A stretch of DNA of 64,000 nt from CAYRWR01 sp964428015 (GTDB lineage: Bacteria; Spirochaetota; Brevinematia; Brevinematales; CAYRWR01), in NCBI GenBank assembly GCA_964428015.1, contig CAYRWR010000001.1:124001-188000 (forward strand), read 5' to 3'. The notes beneath the pieces were generated by a model that worked only from the letters and a program-made list of their open reading frames with translations, had not been told where the DNA came from and ran no database searches. This document shows positions 25,181 through 36,290 of the stretch, one piece after another. Numbering within the stretch: position 1 is the first letter of the stretch; each line of letters starts with the position of its first letter. Made by a program: the position numbers and the translations under genes.

Positions 25181-28100
25181 TCAGGGTTTGATTTCTATCC
25201 TGAGTCCGGGACTATTGCCCCGCACCCATTCTTCATACATCAGTTCGGCAAATGCGCCCGGTTCTACAAACGACCCCTGGGTCATGGCACGTACACGGAA
25301 ATAAAAGTCATAAGTTCCTTTGGGCAGTTCATTATAGTAGTAGCGGACTTCACTATCCAGATACTGCACATAGGTGGGAGCCAGGGTTATAGTTCCTGTT
25401 GGACGTGCTTCCGGACCGGAAGTGCGCAGCTGCGGATTCATGGGTTCAGTACCGGCTGCCAGGGGGCATACCACCACCGCGTAATAACGTTTCTGGGGAT
25501 TAACCACCTGTATGTGCTGTTCCAGTATTTCTCCCAGTTTGAGTTCCAGTTTCCTGCCGGTCTGTTTGATCCATTGACGCAGAGAGACTGAATTATCATC
25601 CGCAATCTGGAGGAGTTCTTTTTCCACCACAAAGCCTTTACTTTCGGATTTTACTTCATCACCCCTGCCCAGAGGGACGTAACTGGTGCGAATCTGCACA
25701 GAAGCGGTTTTTTCTTTTGAGGTACCGCTCAGCTCCAGTTTGGCTCCCTGGGGCGCCTGTCCCTGCCAGGACGTTGCAAAAGTATCGGTATCCAGTCCCA
25801 GCGTAGATGTTTTGCCATCCACATTGATTTTTAACTGGTACTTATCTCCAGGTGACCGGCTGTTAGCCAGATAGTCTGAGAGGGCACGTATCGCGGCACC
25901 ATTGACCCAGGTATTGCCCCAGCCATTGATACCGCCCATATTGACCAAATCATCCACCATCAGTTTTAATCTGCCGGTATATTTTTCTCCATAGGACAGA
26001 GCCGAGATGATATCCGCCAGGCTCTTGACCTCAAACTGGTTGAGCGGCCCGCCCCAGCTTACCGAACCAAACTGCATGCCCCGGAAAATCTCCTTGCCCT
26101 GGTACAGGGCAAAGACGGTACTGTCCCATAGGTTTTTCTTCAGTGACCCTATGAGCTCTTTATTGTAGTAACGGTTTTTTGCCAGTGTCAGAAGAATGCG
26201 GGACTGACTGCCCAGATCCTGCTTTAGACCTTTTTCACCCAGTTCCTGGGCATAGGACGCGGGGAAGTAATCGGCCAGACTTAGGGCATATAAAGCTTCT
26301 ACCCTTTCCTGATAATGATAACCATCCACGAATCCGGAATAATCTGAACGCAGGGCCTCTTTCAGTACCCGTTTCGCGTTTTCTATTTTTTCTCCCGGTA
26401 CGTTAAAGCCTGCTTCCCGGGCCAGGATCAGAAATTCCAGCACATAGGAAGTGAGGTAAATATAACCCTGTGAACCGGGCCAATAGGCGTACAGCCCCGA
26501 TGGCAGTCGGGATTGGTCAATAGTCTCCATCACTTCAGTAAATATTTCGCTGGTTTTGGGATTGAGATTGGTGAGACCGAATTGGGTATATATTTTCTGA
26601 AGTAAAATGGCGCTGAACGCCTTGGAAAGTTTCTGCTCCAGACATCCGTAGGGATATTCCAGCAGATAGTCCATACCGGCAATAGCAGACAGCAGAGCTC
26701 GTTCATAGGTAAATAACAAGTCCTGCTTCAGGGTCCCGGGCCGGGGCTGATACTCCAATGCCGGAATAGTCAGATTCTGGCCGGGTGCCAGATTGGTAGC
26801 CAGCAGGGTCTTGACCGGGTCACGGTCGGGCAATATGGGTATGGCCACCTGGAAGGCATCCACTGCCTGATCATAATCACGGGACACAGCCATTTTGACT
26901 ATCAGTTCCTGGTTGATCAATTGTCCCTTGTCATCATAACGGGGAGAGTCGATTTTCATGGGATAGAATAACTTCAGGGCTTTTTTATCATCCCAGGTGA
27001 TATCCTGTACTTTTTTCCCGTCTATGACTGCACCCTGAACATCGATTTTCATACTCCCGGCGCCGCCCTTGCCATAGACGACGCGTCCCAGTCCGCCAGC
27101 CAGTATTTCATCTCCATAACGGACAAAACGCGGCAAGGCAGTCTGGACGATAAGAGGCAGCCGTATCTCCACACTGGACTTGGCAGTGCCAAACCGGCTG
27201 GTACCGCTCACTGCCACGGCCCTGATCTGGAAAATAGTCAGGTTATCGGGGAGTTCGATCTTGATGGTAGTATGGCCGCTGGCTCCCACCTGAATCGATG
27301 CATTATAATAGGCCACAGTCTTGAAATTTTTTCTGACAGTCGCTGTATCCAGCAGTGACTCTTTTTCCATTTTTTTTGAGGCGCCTTTACTATCCATTTT
27401 GGAAGCGGAGGGACTGTTTATTTCATCCTCATCATCTCCATACCCGCCGCCGGGATCTTCGATCACTTTCAGCTTTCCTATCGCCTGATTGCGAAAATCA
27501 AAGGCCTGTATCAGGCTGGAGTGATTGTCCATAAATGAAGGCAGGGGATCGATAGACTGTTCTTCACCCAAAGCCAGTACTGCCTGGTCAACCATCCACA
27601 AGGTAACTTCACCGGACAATGGTTTACTCTGGTCATCAGCCAGGCTGATTTCCACTTCCATAGTCCGGCCCGGCATACTCTGCTTATCATGCTTGAGCCC
27701 CAGATTCAAAGTGTTTTCTACCGGGTCCACCATAAGCCAGCGTGTTGCGGCCAGGGTGCGGGGTTTACCGATATCCTCCATCTTTTTATCCAGAATTTTA
27801 CCTTCGGCATCCACCTGCCGGGGTGTTATCAGCATGAAATGAATAGGGATAGAGGGTGCAAAATTGTTTTCAACTTTTATGCTGAATTCAGCCCTGCTGT
27901 CTCTGACCTCCAGCCATTGGTATTCCAGACGGTCGGGACGTTCTATGATGGCTAAGGCCTGAGCTTCCGGGAAAGGACTTTCCAGCAGCACACGTGCGGT
28001 GTCTCCCGGTTTATATTTTCCGGATTTATCAAAAACTGCCCGGAAAAGTTTTTCATCCTGCTGTTCCCAGCTGATCTTGCCAGCTCCTCCCACATAGACA

Positions 28101-31072
28101 TCGGCACTGACCGACTGAACCCGTCCCAGTTCATCGCGGGCTTCCAGCTCTACCAGATATATTCCTGATGCGGGTACCTTAAGAGGTATTTCTTTAGCTT
28201 CTTTTTCAGACTGAACCTGTATTTCCTGGATGACGGTATCTACCTGCTCGGTAACATAATCCGGTTTTCCCTGGTTGAGTGGGCTTTCCCGCAGATGGCT
28301 GTGCCATTCTCTTTTAATCAGACGCAGGGTAATTTCCACTCCGGGTTTCAGTTTTTGATCCACATCCAGTGCCAGAATCTGCGGGGAGATAATATCTCCT
28401 TTCTGGATGAAGCGGTCAACCTTGAGTCCCAGTACAAATGCGGGCAGAGCAACCACATCGTAGGTGGCAGTTACTGTCTGCTCATCATCACCAATCACGG
28501 TGGCTTCGAACACATAAAGCCTGGGCATAGCATTGGGTTCCAGGGTGGGATCTATAGTCAGACTGGCTGAGCCTCCCTGGTCTGTCCTGCCGTTTGCCTG
28601 TATCGATCCAGTACTGGAAAAAGAAGTGTTGTGCAGACTATAGCGTGAATCCGAGGAAAAGAGAAAGCCTTTTATCCCTGTGGGATTATAAGTATAGGGA
28701 AACTGGTTAACTTTCCAGCGTACCTGCTGATCAACTGCCTTACCCCCCGCGTAGTAATCCGCTGTCAGGGATACTTTGAATGGCTTATCCATAGGCACTC
28801 GTTTATCCCCATGTATGTTGACTTCAAACCTGGGTATTTTATATGCTTCCTTCTGGAAGGTAGCCCTTCCAAAGTTCTGTGTCCCGGAGTTACCCTTAAC
28901 TCCCACCAGATCCGCGTAATAATATCCGGTAGGCAGATTTTTCTCTTCAAACTTTGCATAAAAAGACCCCTGTTCAGTCATCTCAACCGGAATCTTCCAC
29001 TGCTTGGAGCCGGGTCCGTATACCTGAAAATACCACTTGGAGAAGCCGGTTACAAAAGACAGGCTGCCCTGATAAAGACTGCGGACATAAGCTTTTAAAT
29101 TTACAGGCTCTTCCGGTTTATAGACCGGGCGCTCTGTAAATACAAAACCGCGGTATTGAGCGGAGGTCTCAGTCACAGAATAGGTCAGGCTTTTCAGCCA
29201 GTCCTGCCTGTCGTCTTCATACCAGTAGTTGTTTTTAAACCGGGATACCGCAGAGCTGGGATTAAATACCAGGATATCTTTTTCGCGGGATACGATCAGC
29301 CGTTTGATTACCTTTTTATAGTTCATGCGGGGTATGAAATACATACCTTTGCTGTCAGTCACCCCTTTTATCAGGTCAATCCATTCTTTATTCCCGGAAT
29401 AATCACCTGAATCATAACCCTGCAGACGAATGGATACGCCCGACTGGGGCAAGGCATTCCGGAAGGAAGTCACATAGAGGCGAACTCCTCCTGCTTCTTC
29501 TACAGCCAGGAGAGAAAGGTCTGTGACCTGGATACGAACATACTGACGATATGTACCGCCTTTGACATCACGGAAACCTATGACATAAGTACCGGGTGCA
29601 TTCTTGCCGGCTATCTCCATCAGCAGGGGATCCAGATCCAGCCCAAATTGAGCCGATCCGCTTTTTTCGTCAATGGGAAGATTTATAATCCGGGACAATA
29701 TGGGACTGCCCATCATCCGCAGGTGGGACTTCAATTCACTTTCATAGATATAATCCAGTGACTGAACATACTGCTGGGGCTCCTCTCCCGGACCAGGTGG
29801 TAAATCTGTCTCGCTGATACTGACAGGTCTGGATGGAAATGGCCACAACCTGCGATCCAGGGGATCCACCTGATAGATCCTGACATCAGCCTGGGAAACC
29901 GACCGTCCCTGCATAGGCATCTGTTTGGGGCCAAAACGTTCCACTACTCCCTCAGAGCGTGTCCATTTTAAAAACTCATCTCTGCGCGGGAAAAAGAAAT
30001 AAAATTCTGATCCTCCGTCCATCTTGATCTGACGGCCGCTCTGGTCTTTGATATCACTGGAGCTGATCAGAGCCTGATACAGAATCTCCCGATTGAAATT
30101 TCCCCGGATATAGAGACGGTTGCCGTAGACACTATAGGTGAGGTTGTCCACTGCGGGAGAAAAACTGATCACTCTCTTGAGCTGTGAAAAACTGATTTCA
30201 CTGACAGAATCTGAAAAGCTCAGAAAAACCTCCATACTATCCCCGCCATTCAGAGCCTGTTCTGAATTGTACCGGGAACCATTGACTGCCACCGGAAGGG
30301 AATAAGACCCAACACCCATATCGATGATGCGGAATTCATTGCGGGTAGAAAAACTGTAGGTCAATTCTGACTCAGAAAAAGCCGCGTTGAGGCTAAGCCT
30401 GAGATGAGCCAGAAGTTTCATCCCTACCCCGATGCTTTTCTTGAACTGAATCATATACTGGAAATTATCCTGGAAATTCTTACGCTCAATTTTCTTGATC
30501 TCATAATCTTTACTATTGAGCCAGATACTGTCCCTGGCATCCAGACCGGGCAGCGGCCTTACTTCCAGGGAAAGTATGTTGTTCAGGTCTTCTACACTGA
30601 TCTCCTGTTTAAAGCGTAGAGTGATGCTTTTAATTTCATTCAGACCGGTTGATTGATCATAGGGATCTGTAGAATAGGGAGGACTGAGGACAGTGAAGAA
30701 ATCATAAAATCTCCCGTCTATCTTCCAGCTGAAAGTCTTCAGAACCGGCCAGGGGCTGGCTGGTTTAAATTGCAGAGTACGGGGATTTATCCAGCGGAAC
30801 TCCCCGGGGTGTTCATAGGTCATGCTGATAAATTTTCGGGGGTTGTCTTCCGGTCCGCCTGCTCCCGGGCCTCTGTCATCGGGGAAAAAGATGGTAACCG
30901 GGTCATATTCACGAAGCAGCTTTTCCGGTAAGACAATCGTCTGACCTTTATCAGACGGTGTCCAATAGCTGTCCGCCGGACTGTATTCATAGGGTTTGGC
31001 AAAACCCTGTAATGACAGGGCTGACATTACAAGAGTAACCAGTATGATGATTATGCTGTTTATTCTTTTCAT
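25181..31072 (-). CDS. Bacterial alpha-2-macroglobulin with thioester
   Basis: Large periplasmic protease trap that acts with PBP1C in envelope defence or repair. The 1963-residue protein has a signal peptide ending near GFAKP and then a long series of beta-sandwich (MG) domains. A low-complexity acidic and charged insert, bait-like, lies around residues 1200-1240 (DPGGGYGDDEDEI). The alpha-2-macroglobulin domain follows (LPRFVRYGDEILAGG). The thioester motif GCLEQ has reactive Cys1477 and its Gln, followed by the helical thioester domain and a C-terminal beta domain. Unlike E. coli YfhM, no lipobox cysteine is seen, so it may be soluble in the periplasm. The ribosome site AAAGGAAA overlaps the end of the upstream gene. 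Confidence 0.93.
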   Translation of the reverse strand: MKRINSIIIILVTLVMSALSLQGFAKPYEYSPADSYWTPSDKGQTIVLPEKLLREYDPVTIFFPDDRGPGAGGPEDNPRKFISMTYEHPGEFRWINPRTLQFKPASPWPVLKTFSWKIDGRFYDFFTVLSPPYSTDPYDQSTGLNEIKSITLRFKQEISVEDLNNILSLEVRPLPGLDARDSIWLNSKDYEIKKIERKNFQDNFQYMIQFKKSIGVGMKLLAHLRLSLNAAFSESELTYSFSTRNEFRIIDMGVGSYSLPVAVNGSRYNSEQALNGGDSMEVFLSFSDSVSEISFSQLKRVISFSPAVDNLTYSVYGNRLYIRGNFNREILYQALISSSDIKDQSGRQIKMDGGSEFYFFFPRRDEFLKWTRSEGVVERFGPKQMPMQGRSVSQADVRIYQVDPLDRRLWPFPSRPVSISETDLPPGPGEEPQQYVQSLDYIYESELKSHLRMMGSPILSRIINLPIDEKSGSAQFGLDLDPLLMEIAGKNAPGTYVIGFRDVKGGTYRQYVRIQVTDLSLLAVEEAGGVRLYVTSFRNALPQSGVSIRLQGYDSGDYSGNKEWIDLIKGVTDSKGMYFIPRMNYKKVIKRLIVSREKDILVFNPSSAVSRFKNNYWYEDDRQDWLKSLTYSVTETSAQYRGFVFTERPVYKPEEPVNLKAYVRSLYQGSLSFVTGFSKWYFQVYGPGSKQWKIPVEMTEQGSFYAKFEEKNLPTGYYYADLVGVKGNSGTQNFGRATFQKEAYKIPRFEVNIHGDKRVPMDKPFKVSLTADYYAGGKAVDQQVRWKVNQFPYTYNPTGIKGFLFSSDSRYSLHNTSFSSTGSIQANGRTDQGGSASLTIDPTLEPNAMPRLYVFEATVIGDDEQTVTATYDVVALPAFVLGLKVDRFIQKGDIISPQILALDVDQKLKPGVEITLRLIKREWHSHLRESPLNQGKPDYVTEQVDTVIQEIQVQSEKEAKEIPLKVPASGIYLVELEARDELGRVQSVSADVYVGGAGKISWEQQDEKLFRAVFDKSGKYKPGDTARVLLESPFPEAQALAIIERPDRLEYQWLEVRDSRAEFSIKVENNFAPSIPIHFMLITPRQVDAEGKILDKKMEDIGKPRTLAATRWLMVDPVENTLNLGLKHDKQSMPGRTMEVEISLADDQSKPLSGEVTLWMVDQAVLALGEEQSIDPLPSFMDNHSSLIQAFDFRNQAIGKLKVIEDPGGGYGDDEDEINSPSASKMDSKGASKKMEKESLLDTATVRKNFKTVAYYNASIQVGASGHTTIKIELPDNLTIFQIRAVAVSGTSRFGTAKSSVEIRLPLIVQTALPRFVRYGDEILAGGLGRVVYGKGGAGSMKIDVQGAVIDGKKVQDITWDDKKALKLFYPMKIDSPRYDDKGQLINQELIVKMAVSRDYDQAVDAFQVAIPILPDRDPVKTLLATNLAPGQNLTIPALEYQPRPGTLKQDLLFTYERALLSAIAGMDYLLEYPYGCLEQKLSKAFSAILLQKIYTQFGLTNLNPKTSEIFTEVMETIDQSRLPSGLYAYWPGSQGYIYLTSYVLEFLILAREAGFNVPGEKIENAKRVLKEALRSDYSGFVDGYHYQERVEALYALSLADYFPASYAQELGEKGLKQDLGSQSRILLTLAKNRYYNKELIGSLKKNLWDSTVFALYQGKEIFRGMQFGSVSWGGPLNQFEVKSLADIISALSYGEKYTGRLKLMVDDLVNMGGINGWGNTWVNGAAIRALSDYLANSRSPGDKYQLKINVDGKTSTLGLDTDTFATSWQGQAPQGAKLELSGTSKEKTASVQIRTSYVPLGRGDEVKSESKGFVVEKELLQIADDNSVSLRQWIKQTGRKLELKLGEILEQHIQVVNPQKRYYAVVVCPLAAGTEPMNPQLRTSGPEARPTGTITLAPTYVQYLDSEVRYYYNELPKGTYDFYFRVRAMTQGSFVEPGAFAELMYEEWVRGNSPGLRIEIKP

Positions 31073-31073
31073 T

Positions 31074-34000
31074 TTATTCGTTTCCTTTCAAATATCCGTA
31101 TTTTATCAAAAAGGCCTTTACCTGGTCATTCAGTATCTGAGTTTCTATACTGCTGGTATTGACATAGACAGGGGTAAAGGCTGCCATGGTGATTTCAGGA
31201 CGGAGGCTGTACACCACAAAATAATCACCTGTCTTCAAGGTAGTAAATAACACCGGTCCCTCTTTGATCAGTTGACCGGAATTATCAAACAGGCTGCAGT
31301 AGATAAGATCCGTAGGTGCCTGATATCCCAGGGCGATTTCCTGCTCACTGTCCAGTCTGAAGTGAAAAGCCTGCATACCGCCATCGCTTATTACAAATGA
31401 AGTTTTACCGGCTTTATCCAGCTCCTGAATCTCAGTCCAGGAGATTTCTGCACTATAGGGTATGTTTTCTCCCCATGACCTCAGACCCAGCAAACTGCCC
31501 TTACGCGGCACCAGAAAATACTGCGACTCACCGGGAGCTGTTTCTTTCACCCGGGTAATTTTACCTTCAGACTCCAGGGCAGAGACTACATATTGCGGAC
31601 TGGTGATTCTGAGGACAGAGTCGGTTTTGACTGGTAATTTATACCATGCCGGTTCACTTAGTGAGACAGTTCCCTGCTGTGTAAGATTCTTGGCTGCAGG
31701 CTTCTTATTCTGCCCCCATTTTCCCGCTTCAGGCATTTCCAGAGTGGAATTCCAGACTTTGACCTGACCAACAGGGTATTCCATCAGGATTCGGTTAAAT
31801 CCCGGAAGTATTTCCGGCTGGTACCAGGCTGTACTCTGATGGAGATCACCGCTGGAATCCAGCACACTGACTCTGATTTCCGGACCAGCAAAGACAACAT
31901 TTCCATTATCTGTAACTACCCTGTCTGTCAGCTGGAAACCGGGTCGGGTCGCGACTGTTTCCAGCATTACACTGGAAGTGGAATTTTCTTCTCTATTGGA
32001 AACCGGACGGAGAGTGTAGTTTCCACCCTCCTGTTTATAGGCTGCTATTGCCAGACGGCTGCCTTTGACAGTAAACACCCCAGGAGAAAAGGCAGTATAG
32101 TGTACTTCCTTTATACCTTTGTCATTCCAGCTGAAAACTACCATACCGGGATCAAGCGCGATTTCCCAGGTTATACCTTCTATCCCGTTCCAGGCGAGGA
32201 GTTTACCTGCCGGTATCTGACCCTGGCTGGGTCCTTCCAGCAACTGCAGTTTCCCTAAGGCAAAACTCTTCCAGGTCAATCGGATACCGCTGTCTTCCAC
32301 TTCCTTGATGGGGTTCCATGCTGCCGCGTATTTCTGGTCACTACCCATACTCACTGCCAGAGCAGAGGTATTGTGGAAAGAAAATGCAGATGAAACCCTG
32401 GTGTTATCGTTAAACTTTAAATCACCTTTGGGATCTATAAATGATACCAGAGGTTGGCCAGTACTGCCCTCAGCCACAAGGATTTGGACATCTCCCTGAG
32501 CACCATTGAGACGGTAATAGAATTTATCCTGTTTGTAGGTTGTGATACCCCAGGGTTTATCTTTTTCCAATTTGATTTCCGTGATCTGAATTCGCAGCGG
32601 TTTTTCACTGGGGATATTCAGACACAAGGTACCTGGGGCTACTGATATCTGTTTATTCTGTACCCGGTTCCAGAAGGCCGGCTGTTGAGGTGTAATGGTC
32701 TGGACATAGAGCACCCTTTCCACCATACTACCGTCGGCCGGATCCTGACATTCCACACGGTAGGTGCTATGGGACTGAATTTCAGTCTTCAGAGATATCA
32801 GCCCCTGTTCCGGCCTGGCCACAAAACCCTTCTGAAGCGCGTCCAGAGTGACCCCGGAAGAAGTGAAAGGATCAATAAAAATATTAATTTCCTCGTCAAT
32901 GTGATCCAGGGACCAGAATGCCATCTGGTAGGCATTACCGGACGGAATATAATAAAACCAGTCGTAGTCCTGCCCTTCAACTATAGCTTTTTCCAGCCAC
33001 TGTCCGCCTGATTTTTCTACCATGGAGAGCGCGAATTGTGAACCGGCATCAGCCCGCAGATGATAGTATCCTCCTCCCTGGGGTAAGGGCATGAGCTTTT
33101 TTGACCCTGCCATATCGATACGGTTGGGCTGCCCGGAGAGTAAAGCAGGGCCCTGCAGAGTCTTAAGGACTTTCATGGTGAGCTGTGTGGAGCCATAGCT
33201 GCCCTGGTTGCTGTCAATGCGGAGTTTATACTTGCCGGCTTTGAGAAAAGCAGACAGGATAAAGTTCCAGTCATGGGGGGAATCATCTACTTTTTCCAGT
33301 AAACGCCCCTGCGCGTCATATAATTCTGCGGTCACATCTACTTTACCAATGGTGGAAAATTCTACCTGGGCATCTTCGCCTACATAGACATCAAATACCC
33401 GGGAGGGAGAAAAAGTATAGCTCATTCCATCAGCCAGAGCTTCAGTAGAAAGCCTGACATTGTAGTTCTGCTGGTTCCCCACCCTACGGGCAAACATTTC
33501 CAAACGATAGGCTCCTGAAGCCAATTCCAGATTGAGATTTTTATCAGAATACAGATCTCGGACTGGTTTCTTTTTACCGTTCTCCAGCAGGAACAAACGC
33601 CCCCACATATGGTTGTCTATACTGAAAGTGACCGGCATTTTAGCTGGTACCTGAAAGGTATAGACATCAGGAAAACGTTCCCCCTCACTTTCTTTCCAGG
33701 TGTTATTGAAATAGTTATTCCATTCCAAAGCTATAGGACCTTTGCCCTTGGGTTTTTCCGATTTCATCTCCTGGCTGAATAAAGTGAGACGTTTACCCTC
33801 CACTTCCTGGGGCAGAGAAATCAGGCGATATTTTCCAGGGAACAAGTCCAACTTTAGGTCAGTATTTAAACCGGGACGCAGCAGAGGATAACCTTCACTA
33901 TCTTCAAAACGGCAGGGATATTCCCGGTCCATACCTAAAGTCCGTATGGCATACTGCTGTTCTTTGCCCACATTTACCATATAAATCAGAGAGTTTCCAG

Positions 34001-36245
34001 CCGGCACTGTAGCTTTCTGGTATTTACCTAGCACCAGATTACCGCCATCTACCGGGGGCAGATATTCTAGAAGGACTCCCAGATGCCCGGCAGACCTTCC
34101 CATCACTTCGACCTGTATCTGATATATACCCTCTTTCAGGTAGGATTGCAGCAGAAAATTCCTGCCCAGTCCATTAGCCTGGGCACTACCCAGGGAAGGT
34201 GTGATCCTGTCCCGCATGCTGGCTTTGGTCTGCAGGCGCCCCACACTCTGAACACGGTATATGCCGGCTTTTTTTACTTCCAGTAAGAATATCTTTTTTT
34301 CATTATACCCCAGGTCAAAATAGACCGGGGAGTCTGCCTGGATAGTTTCAAATTTGGGAAAACTATTTATAACCTGAGTAGATAAATACCTGGGCTCGCT
34401 GTCAGGCAATGAAGCCGTGCTTTTGAGCTCAAGGGTAAACATCTCTGTGTTTTTATCCGTGTTTTTCAGAACCAGGTCAAATTTGCCCATTTCCAGCCGG
34501 GTCTGACCTGGCTGGACCGTCTGTCCCATACGATTCAGGGTATAGGATGCTTCGTTTTCCGTCTGGATATAGATCAGGGAAGGTTCCAGTACCTCTACGG
34601 GTAATTTCACTTCTTCACCAGGTTCCAGATAAACAGTGAGAGCCTGTCTCAGATCCAGGGGTAATTCGCGCAACTGAATAGCGGAATACACTTCTCCCTG
34701 GCTGCCGTAAATGAAACTGTAACTATGATCCTTATCCAAAGTGATTTTAGGTATCTGTATATTGGCCTGACGGGGACTCTGGAAGCTCTTGCCCAGAGCC
34801 AGTCCTTTGGGCCGGACCTGGAGAGTGAGGATTCCTTTATTGACCGGATCCAGGGTGATAATATGAATACCCTTCTCCAGTTTGAATTCATGACTGCCCT
34901 TGACAAAATCAGGTGCCACATAATCACGCGGAGAGGATGTAAAGAACCTTTCCACTTTAATCCTGGCTTCAGTACCATCCAGGTCAAAGGAATAAGCCCC
35001 GGCCTGCTCAATCTGAATATAGAGGCTGATTGTCTGCAGGAGATTAAAGCGCCGGCTCCAACCCTGACGTGAGTTCAGTACTGCCAGGTCCTGAGCTACT
35101 ACCCTGTCCTCTCCGTAGGTGTCCACCACAAAACCGGATGCATCAATATTATCTTCAATGAACCCGCTGTGGACTGTAGACAGCCAGTAGTCTCCGTCAA
35201 TCCTGGGTCGAATGTACATGCTCTGGCTTTTATACAGATTCTGCACAATAAAACGGTCCCCGGGTTGACCTTCTACCGAGATGAGGATCTTACGGTTATA
35301 ATAACTGCGGCTGACCATACACTGGGGGCTGCTGGATTTTTCGGTGATATCAGCCAGCCTGTCATAATGGTCAAAATCTTCCCCCGTTTCCAGAGACTGA
35401 ACTTTTAATTTATAGCCTTTTTTCTTAAAAGCCTGAAGTAAAAAGAAATCCGCGCTGCCGTCTACCAGGTAGCGGTTTACTCCAAAGGGGGAAATGACAG
35501 CTACAGACCTGCTGTTCATAGTCATTTGATTTAATCCGTAGCGAAGGCGGAAAGGATGTGTTTTATTATCTTCCGCCCATTTAAGCTCCGGTCCGCCATA
35601 GACGGTTATTTTATAGTATCCTTTGGAAAGAGTGGTGTTCAGCATGATACTGGTCATTGGACGGCCAGTCTCATATTCCACCTGTTTGGTAATTGTACGG
35701 ATATCCTCAACCCAGCTGCCCTCTCTCCATACAATCAGTTTACTGAGATTCCTGCCCTGAGTTTCCAGATATATGTTCTGGTTGTTTTGGTCAACTTCTA
35801 TCCACCATGACATCTGTTGTAAATCACCCAGTTCTGTCTCAATTACTTTGCCTTCCTGTATCACGGGAGCCTGGGGGGTATTTATTTCCTGATAAGGTGT
35901 GACAGACAATTCCAGACTGCCTTCTACCTTGTCGCGGGATACCATGCGCAGCTTATACAAGCCTTCATCCAGAAGTATATCCAGCCTGCCGTCCTTTTCA
36001 CCTGGAATGCCCGATGACTGGCCGGGGCCAGTCATTTTATTGACCAGCTGGAGTGAAGTACCATGTTTGCTTTTGACGGCAATGGAATAATATCCGTATT
36101 GAGAAATGTTCAGGACGGATTCATTGTATGGTTTTTCAGTGAATTTATTCTCACTTAGTTTCCAGCCATCTGCCGACCTGGCCTGATTCAAGAATAATAC
36201 CAGGCTGAAAATCACCAGCCCCCATCTTTTCGCTTTGTAATTCAT
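31074..36245 (-). CDS. Giant exported protein of unknown function, first gene of the macroglobulin operon
   Basis: No named family recognised. The 1723-residue product has a signal peptide (about 25 residues, cleavage near ARSADG), no lipobox and no later membrane helix, so it is likely periplasmic. It is almost entirely beta-rich. Units of about 110-150 residues end in the pattern LxxGxYxLRxxS; examples are LDEGLYKLRMVS, LKEGIYQIQVEV, LASGAYRLEMFA and LKAGKYKLRIDS. They resemble bacterial pre-peptidase C-terminal (PPC) beta-sandwiches. No catalytic motif is seen. ATG 36245 is preferred (AGAGG five bases upstream) over GTG 36251. It lies one base upstream of the macroglobulin gene and shares its promoter. 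Confidence 0.85.
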   Translation of the reverse strand: MNYKAKRWGLVIFSLVLFLNQARSADGWKLSENKFTEKPYNESVLNISQYGYYSIAVKSKHGTSLQLVNKMTGPGQSSGIPGEKDGRLDILLDEGLYKLRMVSRDKVEGSLELSVTPYQEINTPQAPVIQEGKVIETELGDLQQMSWWIEVDQNNQNIYLETQGRNLSKLIVWREGSWVEDIRTITKQVEYETGRPMTSIMLNTTLSKGYYKITVYGGPELKWAEDNKTHPFRLRYGLNQMTMNSRSVAVISPFGVNRYLVDGSADFFLLQAFKKKGYKLKVQSLETGEDFDHYDRLADITEKSSSPQCMVSRSYYNRKILISVEGQPGDRFIVQNLYKSQSMYIRPRIDGDYWLSTVHSGFIEDNIDASGFVVDTYGEDRVVAQDLAVLNSRQGWSRRFNLLQTISLYIQIEQAGAYSFDLDGTEARIKVERFFTSSPRDYVAPDFVKGSHEFKLEKGIHIITLDPVNKGILTLQVRPKGLALGKSFQSPRQANIQIPKITLDKDHSYSFIYGSQGEVYSAIQLRELPLDLRQALTVYLEPGEEVKLPVEVLEPSLIYIQTENEASYTLNRMGQTVQPGQTRLEMGKFDLVLKNTDKNTEMFTLELKSTASLPDSEPRYLSTQVINSFPKFETIQADSPVYFDLGYNEKKIFLLEVKKAGIYRVQSVGRLQTKASMRDRITPSLGSAQANGLGRNFLLQSYLKEGIYQIQVEVMGRSAGHLGVLLEYLPPVDGGNLVLGKYQKATVPAGNSLIYMVNVGKEQQYAIRTLGMDREYPCRFEDSEGYPLLRPGLNTDLKLDLFPGKYRLISLPQEVEGKRLTLFSQEMKSEKPKGKGPIALEWNNYFNNTWKESEGERFPDVYTFQVPAKMPVTFSIDNHMWGRLFLLENGKKKPVRDLYSDKNLNLELASGAYRLEMFARRVGNQQNYNVRLSTEALADGMSYTFSPSRVFDVYVGEDAQVEFSTIGKVDVTAELYDAQGRLLEKVDDSPHDWNFILSAFLKAGKYKLRIDSNQGSYGSTQLTMKVLKTLQGPALLSGQPNRIDMAGSKKLMPLPQGGGYYHLRADAGSQFALSMVEKSGGQWLEKAIVEGQDYDWFYYIPSGNAYQMAFWSLDHIDEEINIFIDPFTSSGVTLDALQKGFVARPEQGLISLKTEIQSHSTYRVECQDPADGSMVERVLYVQTITPQQPAFWNRVQNKQISVAPGTLCLNIPSEKPLRIQITEIKLEKDKPWGITTYKQDKFYYRLNGAQGDVQILVAEGSTGQPLVSFIDPKGDLKFNDNTRVSSAFSFHNTSALAVSMGSDQKYAAAWNPIKEVEDSGIRLTWKSFALGKLQLLEGPSQGQIPAGKLLAWNGIEGITWEIALDPGMVVFSWNDKGIKEVHYTAFSPGVFTVKGSRLAIAAYKQEGGNYTLRPVSNREENSTSSVMLETVATRPGFQLTDRVVTDNGNVVFAGPEIRVSVLDSSGDLHQSTAWYQPEILPGFNRILMEYPVGQVKVWNSTLEMPEAGKWGQNKKPAAKNLTQQGTVSLSEPAWYKLPVKTDSVLRITSPQYVVSALESEGKITRVKETAPGESQYFLVPRKGSLLGLRSWGENIPYSAEISWTEIQELDKAGKTSFVISDGGMQAFHFRLDSEQEIALGYQAPTDLIYCSLFDNSGQLIKEGPVLFTTLKTGDYFVVYSLRPEITMAAFTPVYVNTSSIETQILNDQVKAFLIKYGYLKGNE

Positions 36246-36290
36246 ACACACCTCTTGAAATCTTCTTCATAACTCCTATTGAGACCTCTG

